Assembly: GCA_051659505.1 (NCBI GenBank)
Contig: JBOFOQ010000055.1
Coordinates: 10,599 to 74,598, forward strand
DNA: 64,000 nt
Direction of reading: 5' to 3'
Source of the DNA: JAGNZR01 sp051659505
GTDB taxonomy: Bacteria > Fusobacteriota > Fusobacteriia > Fusobacteriales > Fusobacteriaceae
Below are positions 43,009 through 51,821 of this stretch, in pieces. Position 1 is the stretch's first letter; each line of letters starts with the position of its first letter. A program made the position numbers and the translations under genes. The notes beneath the pieces are model-generated. The model was given only the letters and a program-made list of their open reading frames with translations. It was not told where the DNA came from and did not search any database.

Positions 43009-43905
43009 TTAGTTTTTCAATCTAGGGTCTAGTGCATCTCTTAATCCATCACCTAAAAGATTAAGGGAAAGAATAGTTATCATGATTGCTATTCCTGGGA
43101 ATGTAGTAACCCACCATGCATATCTTAGATATTGTCTACCTCCTGACAGCATAGACCCCCATTCTGGTGCTGGAGGTTGAATCCCCAGTCCTATAAAACT
43201 AAGACCTGCAGTTGAGAGTATAGCTCCTGCTACTCCTAAAGTTCCTTGAACTATAACTGGAGCTAAAGAATTAGGAATTATATGTCTAAATATAATTCTA
43301 GTATCACTGGCTCCTATAGCTTTTGCTGCTTCTACGAACTCTTGGTCTCTAATAGATAAAACTGAAGCTCTTACTATTCTAGCATAACTAGGTACTGATG
43401 ATATACTTATAGAAATCATTAAGTTAACTAGATTAGGTCCTAGTGCTGATACTATTGCTATAGCTAATAAAATACTTGGTACTGCTAAAAAAACATCCAT
43501 TATTCTCATTATAACATTATCTAATCTACCACCATAAAATCCCGCTACAGCTCCTAATGAGCCTCCTACCACTATGGATACTCCAACAGCTAAAACTCCC
43601 ACTTGAAGAGAAACTCTAGCTCCGTGAATTAATCTTGCAAAAATATCTCTTCCAAATTCATCTGTTCCTAGTAAATGATTTAATGAAGGAGGTTGTAGTC
43701 TTGAAGATAAATTTTGTTTTATAACAACAGTTTCATAATCTGCTATTTGATTTGCAAAAATTGCAACTAGAATCATTAATGATATTAATATTAATCCTGT
43801 CATTGCCATTTTATTTTTTTTTAAACTTCTCCAAACTTCCGCCCATTGGCTTCTTTTTTTTCCAGCAACTTCATTATTTATATTTATGTTTATATTAGTC
43901 GACAT
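43009..43905 (-). CDS. oppC: Oligopeptide/dipeptide ABC transporter permease C
   Basis: 298 aa. Cytosolic Asn-rich N-tail (STNININI), TM1 at about 36-55, then the OppC core with HLLGTDEFGRDIFARLIHGAR and the EAA loop EFVEAAKAIGASDTRIIFRHIIPN. FIGLGIQPPAPEWG is the second family block. Six TM segments. Nine bases after oppB. Confidence 0.93.
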   Translation of the reverse strand: MSTNINININNEVAGKKRSQWAEVWRSLKKNKMAMTGLILISLMILVAIFANQIADYETVVIKQNLSSRLQPPSLNHLLGTDEFGRDIFARLIHGARVSLQVGVLAVGVSIVVGGSLGAVAGFYGGRLDNVIMRIMDVFLAVPSILLAIAIVSALGPNLVNLMISISISSVPSYARIVRASVLSIRDQEFVEAAKAIGASDTRIIFRHIIPNSLAPVIVQGTLGVAGAILSTAGLSFIGLGIQPPAPEWGSMLSGGRQYLRYAWWVTTFPGIAIMITILSLNLLGDGLRDALDPRLKN

Positions 43906-43914
43906 TGATTCCCC

Positions 43915-44841
43915 CTATTTATATTGTGATTTTATTCTTGGATCTACATAAGCGTATAAAATATCCACTAGTAAATTTACAATACTGAAAACTGTTGCCA
44001 AGAAAACTACTGCAGCTAAAACTGTTGGCGTATCCTTTTGTCTTATTGCATCTACCATCATTCTTCCTACTCCAGGCCACGAATAAACAGATTCTGTAAG
44101 TACAGCACCACCAAGCAGTCCTCCAAACTGAAGACCAATTACAGTTATTACTGGTATAAGAGCATTTTTTAAAGCATGCTTATAAACCACTTTTTCTTCT
44201 GTTACTCCTTTTGCTCTAGCAGTTCTTATATAATCTTGACGAATAACTTCTAGCATGGATGAACGAGTCATACGGGTCACTATGGCCGCTGCTCCCGTTC
44301 CTAATGTCAAGGCTGGGAGAATCACACTCCTGAACCCTTCAAATCCTCCTGATGGTAATACTCCTAATTTTACTGAAAAAGTTAAAATTAACATTAATCC
44401 TAACCAGAAGTTAGGCATAGCTACTCCTAATAGAGCAAATATCATACTAAAATTATCTACAAATGTATATTGTCTTGTTGCAGAAATTATTCCAATAGGA
44501 ATTCCTATTGCTACAGATATAAATACACCTAATAGAGCTAATAGAAGAGTGTTAGGAAAACGGGAGAATATCTCTCCGAAAACTTCCCGTCCAGTTGTAT
44601 AAGATCTTCCAAAATCACCAACTAATGCTCTTTTTATAAAGTTTGCATATTGAATTAGAAAATGCTTATTTAAGCCCATTTCCTCTCTAAGTTGCAATAT
44701 TGCATCTTTAGGAGCATTTTCTCCTAGTATAAGTTGTGCTGGGTCTCCTGGTGTCAAAGATAGAATTGTGAATACCAAAAATGAAACTCCTAGTAATACA
44801 GGAATAAGTAGTAGTATTCTTCTTAATATGTATTTGTGCAT
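43915..44841 (-). CDS. oppB: Oligopeptide/dipeptide ABC transporter permease B
   Basis: 308 aa from the ATG at 44841, five bases after GGAGG. Family N-terminus YILRRILLLIPVLLGVSFLVF with LTPGDPAQLILG, later FGRSYTTGREVFGEIFSRFPNTL and the EAA loop DYIRTARAKGVTEEKVVYKHALKNALIP. First gene of oppBCDF, read from the strong promoter at 44900-44928. No peptide-binding protein (OppA) gene is present in the window, so it must be supplied from elsewhere. Confidence 0.93.
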   Translation of the reverse strand: MHKYILRRILLLIPVLLGVSFLVFTILSLTPGDPAQLILGENAPKDAILQLREEMGLNKHFLIQYANFIKRALVGDFGRSYTTGREVFGEIFSRFPNTLLLALLGVFISVAIGIPIGIISATRQYTFVDNFSMIFALLGVAMPNFWLGLMLILTFSVKLGVLPSGGFEGFRSVILPALTLGTGAAAIVTRMTRSSMLEVIRQDYIRTARAKGVTEEKVVYKHALKNALIPVITVIGLQFGGLLGGAVLTESVYSWPGVGRMMVDAIRQKDTPTVLAAVVFLATVFSIVNLLVDILYAYVDPRIKSQYK

Positions 44842-44854
44842 ACCTTCCTCCATT

Positions 44855-44870
44855 AACACTATTTAGTGTT
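44855..44870. promoter_or_regulatory. Inverted repeat in the opp leader
   Basis: AACACTA TT TAGTGTT: two perfect 7-bp arms separated by two bases, between the start site (near 44893) and the oppB RBS. Could be an operator or a small RNA hairpin next to the RBS. Confidence 0.5.
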
Positions 44871-44899
44871 CTTTTTTATTTTATTTTTATATTACATTT

Positions 44900-44928
44900 A
44901 TAATACAATAAATATCTTTATCTGTCAA
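44900..44928 (-). promoter_or_regulatory. Promoter of oppBCDF
   Basis: TTGACA (44928-44923), 17 bases, TATTAT (44905-44900). Near consensus, just downstream of the rpsO terminator. Confidence 0.8.
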
Positions 44929-44993
44929 TTATTCTCTCTACAATATGAAATATATTTTACATATATACTATTTTTTATTATCATTTAAAATAT

Positions 44994-45025
44994 AAAAAAA
45001 GCCAATCTTAAAAGATTGACTTTTT
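44994..45025 (-). terminator. Terminator of rpsO
   Basis: Stem CAATCTT/AAGATTG extended by A-run/T-run pairing, ending in a T-run on the minus strand. Separates rpsO from the opp promoter. Confidence 0.88.
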
Positions 45026-45038
45026 AATATTTTTTTAA

Positions 45039-45296
45039 TTACTTTCTGATACCTAATTTAACTATTAATGCTCTATATCCATCAAGGTCTTTCTTAGTTA
45101 AGTAGTTAAGAAGTCTTTTTCTTTGTCCTACCATTTTAAGTAATCCTAATCTTGAGTGGAAATCTTTTTTGTGTATTCTTAAGTGCTGTGTTAGGTGATT
45201 GATTGTTTCTGTTAACAATGCAATTTGAACCTCTGTTGAACCTGTATCCTGTTCATTTTTTCCAAATAATTTTACTAATTCTGCTTTTGATCTCAT
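45039..45296 (-). CDS. rpsO: 30S ribosomal protein S15
   Basis: Binds 16S rRNA helices 20-22 early in 30S assembly. 85 aa, slightly shorter than the usual 88-89. Conserved core: TGSTEVQIALLTETINHLTQHLRIHKKDFHSRLGLLKMVGQRKRLLNYL, with the DxHSRxGLLxxVxxRRxLL pattern intact. ATG preceded by TTAGGAGG. Own promoter and a structured leader suggest autogenous control, a habit known for S15 in several phyla. Confidence 0.97.
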   Translation of the reverse strand: MRSKAELVKLFGKNEQDTGSTEVQIALLTETINHLTQHLRIHKKDFHSRLGLLKMVGQRKRLLNYLTKKDLDGYRALIVKLGIRK

Positions 45297-45306
45297 AGCC
45301 TTATTA

Positions 45307-45364
45307 CCTCCTAAATTTATTATCTAAGCCAAGTAGTTAGGAGGCTAACCCTAAATCCTAGCTT
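45307..45364 (-). promoter_or_regulatory. Structured rpsO leader with anti-Shine-Dalgarno segment
   Basis: On the mRNA: AAGCTAGG (45364-45357) pairs with CUUGGCUU (45333-45326) over eight positions including two G-U pairs; inside, UUAGG pairs with CCUAA. The segment CCUCCUAA (45344-45337) is also the exact complement of the RBS UUAGGAGG (45314-45307). Two exclusive folds are thus possible, one hiding the RBS. Candidate S15 autoregulatory element. Confidence 0.6.
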
Positions 45365-45377
45365 AAATTATTATCTT

Positions 45378-45406
45378 ATTTTACCATATTTTATAAATAA
45401 AATCAA
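45378..45406 (-). promoter_or_regulatory. Promoter of rpsO
   Basis: TTGATT (45406-45401), 17 bases ending TGG, TAAAAT (45383-45378), an extended -10. Start near 45371, so the mRNA leader is about 75 bases and begins just before the leader stem. Confidence 0.75.
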
Positions 45407-45411
45407 TTTTT

Positions 45412-47700
45412 TTATTTTTTAGAACTACTTTCTTCTTCTTTCACTTCATTTTCAGCCATAGCTTCTGTAGACTCAGCGTTTAACTCTTCGTCTAATTCTT
45501 CTAGTGATGTTCCAATTTCTTCTTTCTTTTCACTTATTATATCTTCAGTTTTTTCTTCTACCACTTCTTTTTCATTCTCTTCTTTTTCCAAATCTTTTTC
45601 TTCAGTTTTTTTATTTTCTTTAGGTTGTTTTGGTATTAATTCAGGTAATATTTCTCCCTGATTAAGAAGTTTTAGCTCTTCTCCTGTTATTGTTTCTCTT
45701 TCTAGAAGAGTTTTTGTTATGTAAATTAATTTATCATGATTTTCAGTTAGTAAAGTTATAACAGCAGAATAAGCATCAGTGATTATTTTTCTTATTTCAT
45801 CATCAATTTCTTTCCCTGTTATTTCACTATAGTGCTTTTGAGCAAACATATCCCCTTCACTTGTACTATCTAAAAGTATAGGTCCAAATTTTTCATTCAT
45901 TCCAAATTTTGTAACCATTGCATGAGCAATAGCTGTTGCTCTTTGAATATCATTTCCTGCTCCTGTTGTTATATCGTTAAAGATAACTTGCTCTGCCGCT
46001 CTTCCAGCTAACAACACTTTTATTTCTGATATGTACTCTTTTTTTGATTTTAAATACTTGTCCTCAGTAGGTAAACTCATAGTATATCCAAGAGCAGCAC
46101 TTCCTCTTGGTATTATAGTAACTTTATGAACTGGGTCAGTGTGCTCTATCATAATTTGAGTTAGAGCGTGTCCTACTTCGTGATAAGCCACTATCTCTCT
46201 TTCTTTTACAATAGTAACTCTTGATTTTCTTTCAGGTCCTATCATTACTTTTTCTGATGCTTCTTCTAAATCAGACATATTTATAGTATCTCTACTATCT
46301 CTAGCTGCTAATATAGCTGCTTCATTTAGTAAATTTGCTAAATCTGCTCCTACAAATCCAGGAGTTTTTCTAGCAACAACATCTAAATCTACATCTTCTG
46401 CTAATTTCTTATTTCTCATATGTACTCTTAATATAGCTTCTCTACCTTTAATATCAGGAGCATCTACAACTACTTGTCTATCAAATCGACCTGGTCTCAT
46501 AAGGGCTCTATCTAGTACTTCTGGTCTATTAGTTGCGGCTAAAATTATAATAGTTTCATCATTTCCAAATCCGTCCATCTCAACTAGAAGTTGATTAAGA
46601 GTTTGTTCTCTCTCATCATTTCCTCCACCTTGACCGCTTCCTCTTTTTCTTCCTACAGCATCTATCTCATCTATAAAAATTATACAAGGGGCAACTTTTC
46701 TTGCCTTTGCAAATAAATCTCTAACTCTAGATGCTCCTACTCCTACAAACATCTCTACAAACTCTGACCCTGACATACTTAAAAATGGAACTCCTGCTTC
46801 TCCTGCAACAGCTTTGGCTAAAAGAGTTTTTCCTGTACCTGGACTTCCTAAAAGTAAAACTCCTTTAGGTATTTTAGCACCTATTTTTTTAAACTTATCT
46901 GATTCTTTTAAAAATTGAACAACTTCTTCTAGCTCTAACTTAGCTTCATCTATTCCAGCAACATCATCAAATGTAACTTTAACTAAATCATCACCAGTTT
47001 CTTTTACTTTTGATTTTCCTACATTAAATATGTTAGAACCACTTCCACCACCTTTATTCATTCTAGTTAACATGAATATCCATACTCCAATAAGAAGTAA
47101 CATTGGAAACCATGAAACTAAAAGATTAAGTAAAAAAGGAAGTTCTGTTGGAGGAATAGATTTTATAGAAACATTATTACTTTCTACTAGCCCTACAAGA
47201 GAGGGGTCACCTCCTAATCTATCAGTTATCATTCTAGCTTTATAAACATCTTCTTTATCTGCTATAGTAGTTGTATAACCATATAAATACCCTTCTTTTT
47301 CTTCTAATTTTATAATACTTTTATTTTTTACTAAATCTAAAAATTCAGAATAAGCAACATCTTTTATGTTATTTTCTTTTTTATTACCCATAAACGAGGG
47401 TAAGCTCATAAATAATGTTATAATAAATAATAACATTATTAATCCTTTTAAATTAAACTTCCCTTTTCCTTTACCATCTTCAGGTTTCTTTCCACTATTA
47501 AATCCTGATTTTAACTTTTCTTTAAGTTCATCTTTTTTTGCTGAAAAACTCTCTTTTTTATTTTCTTTTTTTTCTTCAACTTTATTCTCATCTTTTTCTT
47601 TTTCTTTTTCTTCACTCTTCTTTTCTTCATTTTTTTTATCTTCTTGTTCTTTAATCTTCCTTTCTTCTTGTTCTTCAATTAACATTATTTTTTCTTGCAA
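45412..47700 (-). CDS. ftsH: ATP-dependent zinc metalloprotease FtsH
   Basis: Membrane AAA protease. 762 aa, against 610-650 in most bacteria. TTG start at 47700, seven bases after GGGAGG and 26 bases inside the end of tilS. An unusual Lys/Glu-rich cytosolic N-tail of about 82 residues precedes TM1 (86-103); TM2 is about 192-212; Walker A GSPGTGKT (285-292), Walker B IIFIDEID, SRH RPGRFDRQV, zinc motif HEVGH (507-511; usually HEAGH). The C-terminal 120 residues are very acidic. No terminator is visible before the rpsO promoter. Confidence 0.95.
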   Translation of the reverse strand: MQEKIMLIEEQEERKIKEQEDKKNEEKKSEEKEKEKDENKVEEKKENKKESFSAKKDELKEKLKSGFNSGKKPEDGKGKGKFNLKGLIMLLFIITLFMSLPSFMGNKKENNIKDVAYSEFLDLVKNKSIIKLEEKEGYLYGYTTTIADKEDVYKARMITDRLGGDPSLVGLVESNNVSIKSIPPTELPFLLNLLVSWFPMLLLIGVWIFMLTRMNKGGGSGSNIFNVGKSKVKETGDDLVKVTFDDVAGIDEAKLELEEVVQFLKESDKFKKIGAKIPKGVLLLGSPGTGKTLLAKAVAGEAGVPFLSMSGSEFVEMFVGVGASRVRDLFAKARKVAPCIIFIDEIDAVGRKRGSGQGGGNDEREQTLNQLLVEMDGFGNDETIIILAATNRPEVLDRALMRPGRFDRQVVVDAPDIKGREAILRVHMRNKKLAEDVDLDVVARKTPGFVGADLANLLNEAAILAARDSRDTINMSDLEEASEKVMIGPERKSRVTIVKEREIVAYHEVGHALTQIMIEHTDPVHKVTIIPRGSAALGYTMSLPTEDKYLKSKKEYISEIKVLLAGRAAEQVIFNDITTGAGNDIQRATAIAHAMVTKFGMNEKFGPILLDSTSEGDMFAQKHYSEITGKEIDDEIRKIITDAYSAVITLLTENHDKLIYITKTLLERETITGEELKLLNQGEILPELIPKQPKENKKTEEKDLEKEENEKEVVEEKTEDIISEKKEEIGTSLEELDEELNAESTEAMAENEVKEEESSSKK

Positions 47701-49057
47701 CTTTATTCCTCCCTATTGATAATACTACTATCTTTTTATTTTTTTTTTCATCTAAATATTTAAAACTCTCACTACCTCTTACGCCACCAATCCAAACAAT
47801 TTCCTCCCTATGAAGAAAAATAGGAAGAAAGTCCCTTGTTTCCAATGGAATTTTACTATTTATTAAAATATCTTTTACTTTTTTTTCCTTATCAAAACCA
47901 GTGGGAATAATTTTATCTCCAACTATTCTTGTTCTTATGATTAGTTTATCACCTAGTTCTAAGTTTGTACTAAAAGTATTTTTTTCTTTTAGTGGTGAAT
48001 CTTCTAAAGTTGCTTTTATTAAATAATCTCCAAAAATTAAACTTCCTGGAATCACTAATTCACATTTAGTATCAACATTTATAAATTTATTCCCATGTGA
48101 AGATTGTTTTTTTTCAATAAAAATATACTCATAATTTTTTACTAAAAAATTTTCTTTGTCTATAGATATTTTTTTTGTTCCACCCTTTTGTAATAATTCT
48201 ATCACACTACTGATTTTATATCTATGGCTTTTTAATTTATTTACATTTAAATAATTATTTATTATTTTTTTTTGTATAATTTTAGAGTATTTAGTAAAGT
48301 CTTCTATTAATATTTTATTATTTTTTATTATTTCATCATTTTCTACTTTTAGCTCTTCGTTTATTTCTCTAATATCTTCTATTAAACTAAATAATTTCTC
48401 TTTAAATTTAGGATTATATCTTTTTTCTATAAAAGGAATTAAATCAAGTCTTATACTATTCCTTGTAAATTCATTTTCAAAATTAGTTTCATCAACTCTA
48501 TATTCTATTTTATTAGAGTTTAAATAATCAATTATTTCATTTTTATAAATATTAATAACAGGGCGTCTGTATATACCTTTTTTTAACGCTATTCCCTCTA
48601 ACCCTTCTAAACTACTTCCACGCATCATTCTAAACAAAAATGTTTCTAATTGGTCATCTTTATTGTGAGCAGAGGCTATTTTATTTCCTTTTATTTTATT
48701 TAGTATCTCTTCAAAATATTCATATCTAACTTCTCTTCCAATCTCTTCTAGTCCTTTTTTTTCTTTTAAACTTATTTTTTCAATATCAATTTTTTTAGAG
48801 AAAACTTTTAACGAATATTTTTTTCCAATTTGATTTACAAATTCCTCATCACCATCTGAAGCTTCTCCTCTTAAACCATGATTTATATGTACTAAATATA
48901 GTTCTAAAGTTTCATCTTTTATTTTTTTATATTCCATAAGTACTTCTAGTAAAAAGACAGAATCTGGTCCTCCAGAGAATCCAATTATTATTTTGTCGCC
49001 CTTTTCAAACATCTCATGATTATCAATAAATTTAATAGCTTCTTTTAGTGGTTTCAA
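47675..49057 (-). CDS. tilS: tRNA(Ile)-lysidine synthetase
   Basis: Modifies the CAU anticodon of tRNA-Ile2 so it reads AUA, a codon used heavily in this genome. 460 aa. P-loop IIGFSGGPDSVFLLEVL (SGGxDS near 29-34), HINHGLRGEASDGDEEFV, ASAHNKDDQLETFLFRMMRGSSLEGLEGI, and a C-terminal TilS domain with RTRIVGDKIIPTGFDKEKKVKDILINSKIPL. TTG start at 49057, RBS AAGGAAG nine to ten bases upstream. Overlaps ftsH, giving a tilS-ftsH pair as in Bacillus. Confidence 0.94.
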   Translation of the reverse strand: MKPLKEAIKFIDNHEMFEKGDKIIIGFSGGPDSVFLLEVLMEYKKIKDETLELYLVHINHGLRGEASDGDEEFVNQIGKKYSLKVFSKKIDIEKISLKEKKGLEEIGREVRYEYFEEILNKIKGNKIASAHNKDDQLETFLFRMMRGSSLEGLEGIALKKGIYRRPVINIYKNEIIDYLNSNKIEYRVDETNFENEFTRNSIRLDLIPFIEKRYNPKFKEKLFSLIEDIREINEELKVENDEIIKNNKILIEDFTKYSKIIQKKIINNYLNVNKLKSHRYKISSVIELLQKGGTKKISIDKENFLVKNYEYIFIEKKQSSHGNKFINVDTKCELVIPGSLIFGDYLIKATLEDSPLKEKNTFSTNLELGDKLIIRTRIVGDKIIPTGFDKEKKVKDILINSKIPLETRDFLPIFLHREEIVWIGGVRGSESFKYLDEKKNKKIVVLSIGRNKVARKNNVN

Positions 49058-49075
49058 ACTATTTCACTTCCTTTA

Positions 49076-50704
49076 TTATATCTCATATTTTATTTTTTCA
49101 ACTGTTTTATTTTTATAATCAAAAAATAATATTACACTATTTTCAATATCATCTAAAACATTTGTTGAAAATTCTTCAAGTTCACTATTTTTATGCCCTT
49201 CTCTTGCTGATATAAAATTTTTAGTTTTTATAATTGAATTATACAAATCACTATTTTTTTTACTCTGAAACCACTGTGGATAATTACCTGGTTTTCCTAA
49301 CATTAAAAAATCATATTTTAAATACTCTATAAATTTATTCGTTCCTTGAAATTCTTTATATTTATAAAAATCTAAAAGATAGTCAAATAGTGAGCCGTCC
49401 TTGTGACCTATATCTAAAAGTGATAATTCTTTAAAATAAGCACTTATATCCTCATAAAATTTAAAAGGAGAGATATAATTATTTTTTATAATGTAATCTA
49501 TTGATTTAGTAAGTTTCCCTGAATTATAATATAAATTTAATAATCTTTCAACCTCTTTTAATTTTGAAATCTCTTTAAAGCTTATAAAATTATTTGATAG
49601 TACCTCATAAGGTGTAAATTCTGTATATTTATAGTTATATTTCTCAATTTCTTTTGATATTCTAGTCCCTTGAAGAACTTTTAAAAATCCCAATTGAACC
49701 ATTTCAGGTTTTAAATTATATACATAATTAAATGAATTTTCAAAAAGTTCATAAGTCTCATAAGGTAGTCCTGCTATTAAATCTAAGTGTAAATGAACTG
49801 CTTTAGGAATTTTTTTTATATTCTCAGTTAGCTTACTAATTAAATTTCTTCTATTGATACTTTCCATTGTTTCTAAATTTATGCTTTGAACACCTATTTC
49901 AAATTGAAAATAATTATCTGGGACTTTTTTTAAAAGTTCCAATGTCTCATCATCAAAGATATTAGCGTTTATTTCAAAATGAAAAGTTATTCCTTCTCTG
50001 TAATTATCAATTAAGTAATTCCATATTTCAAAATATCTACCTTTATTTATGTTGAAAGTTCTATCTACAAATTTTAATAATTTAATATTAGATTTTAAAA
50101 TTACATCTAAATCTTCCTTAACTCTTTTTAAAGAAAGATATTTTATCCCTCTTTCAATTGAAGAGAGGCAGTATGAGCAACTGAAAGGACAACCTCTTGT
50201 ACTTTCATAGTAAAGTATTTTTCTTTCAACCATTAACTCTTCTATTGTATACGGAAAAGGAATTTCATCTAAATTATTAGGTCCTTCAATTTCATATATC
50301 CCCTCTAGTTTATCTATATTTTCTGTTACTATCTTTAACAGGGCATTTTCTCCTTCCCCTTTTACTAAAAAATCAACTTCTTGGTAGCTTTCTAAAATAT
50401 CTATTGAATCATAAGTTACTTCAGGTCCACCCATACCTATTTTGCTGCTAGGAAGTATTTTTTTCAGTTCTTTAATAATTTTAAAAACATAATCTCTATT
50501 CCAAATATACGTTGAAAATATAATTATTTTTGGATTTTTTTCAAATATGTCTTTAATTATATTTGAAAGTTGATTATTTATATTTGTTTCATAGATTTCT
50601 AAACTTTTATCACTATATCTCTCTACATATTTTTTTAAATATCTCACAGCTAAATTTGTATGTATATACTGACTATTTATTGCGACTAGTAAATACTTAT
50701 TCAT
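49076..50704 (-). CDS. B12-binding-domain radical SAM protein (DUF4080 type)
   Basis: 542 aa from the ATG at 50704 (RBS AAGGAAG); the frame is open to 50794 but those codons overlap the mltG end. N-terminal Rossmann-like domain (about 1-130, YLLVAINSQYIHTNLAVRYLKKYV) of the cobalamin-binding type, then the radical SAM core with the cluster motif CPFSCSYC (about 175) and FDFDIGVQSINLETMESINRR-like strand region, then a helical DUF4080-like C-terminus. Function unknown; it probably modifies RNA or a protein. Between mltG and tilS. Confidence 0.83.
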   Translation of the reverse strand: MNKYLLVAINSQYIHTNLAVRYLKKYVERYSDKSLEIYETNINNQLSNIIKDIFEKNPKIIIFSTYIWNRDYVFKIIKELKKILPSSKIGMGGPEVTYDSIDILESYQEVDFLVKGEGENALLKIVTENIDKLEGIYEIEGPNNLDEIPFPYTIEELMVERKILYYESTRGCPFSCSYCLSSIERGIKYLSLKRVKEDLDVILKSNIKLLKFVDRTFNINKGRYFEIWNYLIDNYREGITFHFEINANIFDDETLELLKKVPDNYFQFEIGVQSINLETMESINRRNLISKLTENIKKIPKAVHLHLDLIAGLPYETYELFENSFNYVYNLKPEMVQLGFLKVLQGTRISKEIEKYNYKYTEFTPYEVLSNNFISFKEISKLKEVERLLNLYYNSGKLTKSIDYIIKNNYISPFKFYEDISAYFKELSLLDIGHKDGSLFDYLLDFYKYKEFQGTNKFIEYLKYDFLMLGKPGNYPQWFQSKKNSDLYNSIIKTKNFISAREGHKNSELEEFSTNVLDDIENSVILFFDYKNKTVEKIKYEI

Positions 50705-50714
50705 TTCCACTTCC

Positions 50715-51671
50715 TTATTGGTTAGCTTTATTTTTCCTTTGAAATTCCAAGTGTTCCTTATATGTTCTACTAAAATAATGTGCCCCATTTCCAATTGCTA
50801 CAAAGAATAAAAAATCTGTAGTTGCAGGGTTATAAGCAGCCTCTACTGAATTTTTATCAGGACTGGCTATAGGTGCTGGAGGTAGACCTTTATACATATA
50901 TGTATTATACGGAGAGTCAATTTCCAAATCTTTATAATACATTCTTTTTTTCTCATAGTTATATACATAATTTACTGTGGCATCAGAAGATAAAGTCATT
51001 CCTTTTTTTATTCTATTATAAAAAACAGAAGCCATAATTCTTTTTTCACTTTTTACCATTGCTTCTCTTTCAAGTATAGAAGCCATTATTAATTTTTTAT
51101 AAAACTCCTCTTTATCAGGATATTCCTTCTCTGGAAATTTTTTCAAAAATTCATTTAAAATTACATTTAAAGTTTGTCTTTTACTATAATTAACAGGAAT
51201 AAAATATGTTTCTGGATAAAAATAACCTTCAAAGTTTCCATTAGGGGTAGGATATGGAAACTCTATTGTTTTTAAAGCTTCTTCATATTCTTTTTCAACT
51301 TCTAAATTATTTTTACTAAGAATTTTTAATACTCTCTTATAATCAGTTCCTTCTGGAATAGTTAGTTTAAATATTTCTGATTTTCCCTCTTCTAGCATTT
51401 TTATTAACTCAACTATAGAATATTTAGCATTTATTTGATAATAACCAGCTTTTATTTTTTTTCCATTATTTTGTGTTTTTAAGTAGTATTTAAAATATAT
51501 TTTTTTTGAAAAATCTAAACTTTCTAAAGATTTGCTTAATGGTTGATTTTTCTTTATTTCTAAAACTATTTTTATATCTCTTTTTTTCTCTATTTGATAA
51601 TCATATGCATAAATAATACTACAAATCATTATAATTGTTAGGGCTAGTATAACAGTTATAATTTTTTTCAT
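50715..51671 (-). CDS. mltG: Endolytic murein transglycosylase MltG
   Basis: Cuts nascent glycan strands at the inner membrane. 318 aa. TM anchor at about 3-21, LysM-like subdomain (about 50-100, GYYQINAKYSIVELIKMLEEGK), then the YceG domain with PEGTDYKRVLKILSK, FEGYFYPETYFIP, catalytic Glu in LIMASILEREAMVK and NTYMYKGLPPAPIASPDKNSVEAA. ATG with AGGAGG. First of the mltG-radicalSAM-tilS-ftsH unit; an extended -10 (TGG TAAAAT) lies about 50 bases upstream. Confidence 0.93.
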   Translation of the reverse strand: MKKIITVILALTIIMICSIIYAYDYQIEKKRDIKIVLEIKKNQPLSKSLESLDFSKKIYFKYYLKTQNNGKKIKAGYYQINAKYSIVELIKMLEEGKSEIFKLTIPEGTDYKRVLKILSKNNLEVEKEYEEALKTIEFPYPTPNGNFEGYFYPETYFIPVNYSKRQTLNVILNEFLKKFPEKEYPDKEEFYKKLIMASILEREAMVKSEKRIMASVFYNRIKKGMTLSSDATVNYVYNYEKKRMYYKDLEIDSPYNTYMYKGLPPAPIASPDKNSVEAAYNPATTDFLFFVAIGNGAHYFSRTYKEHLEFQRKNKANQ

Positions 51672-51764
51672 CTTTTCCTCCTGACACTATCTTTTTATCT
51701 TTTTTCTTTTTTTATATTTTACCATGAAATACGCATAGTTCCCTATAAATTATTATTAATTTAT

Positions 51765-51814
51765 AAAAAAAAAGACTATAAACAAATTTCTTTGCCTATA
51801 ATCTTTATTTTTTT
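51765..51814 (-). terminator. Terminator of the DEAD-box helicase gene
   Basis: AAAGACTATA with inner CAAA pairs imperfectly with TTTG and TATAATCTTT; A-run and T-run flank the stem. Confidence 0.75.
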
Positions 51815-51821
51815 AATTTAT

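Noticed and set aside
44255..44602. 115-codon + frame opposite oppB
   Set aside because: oppB has all family motifs; the opposite frame has no RBS and an implausible composition.
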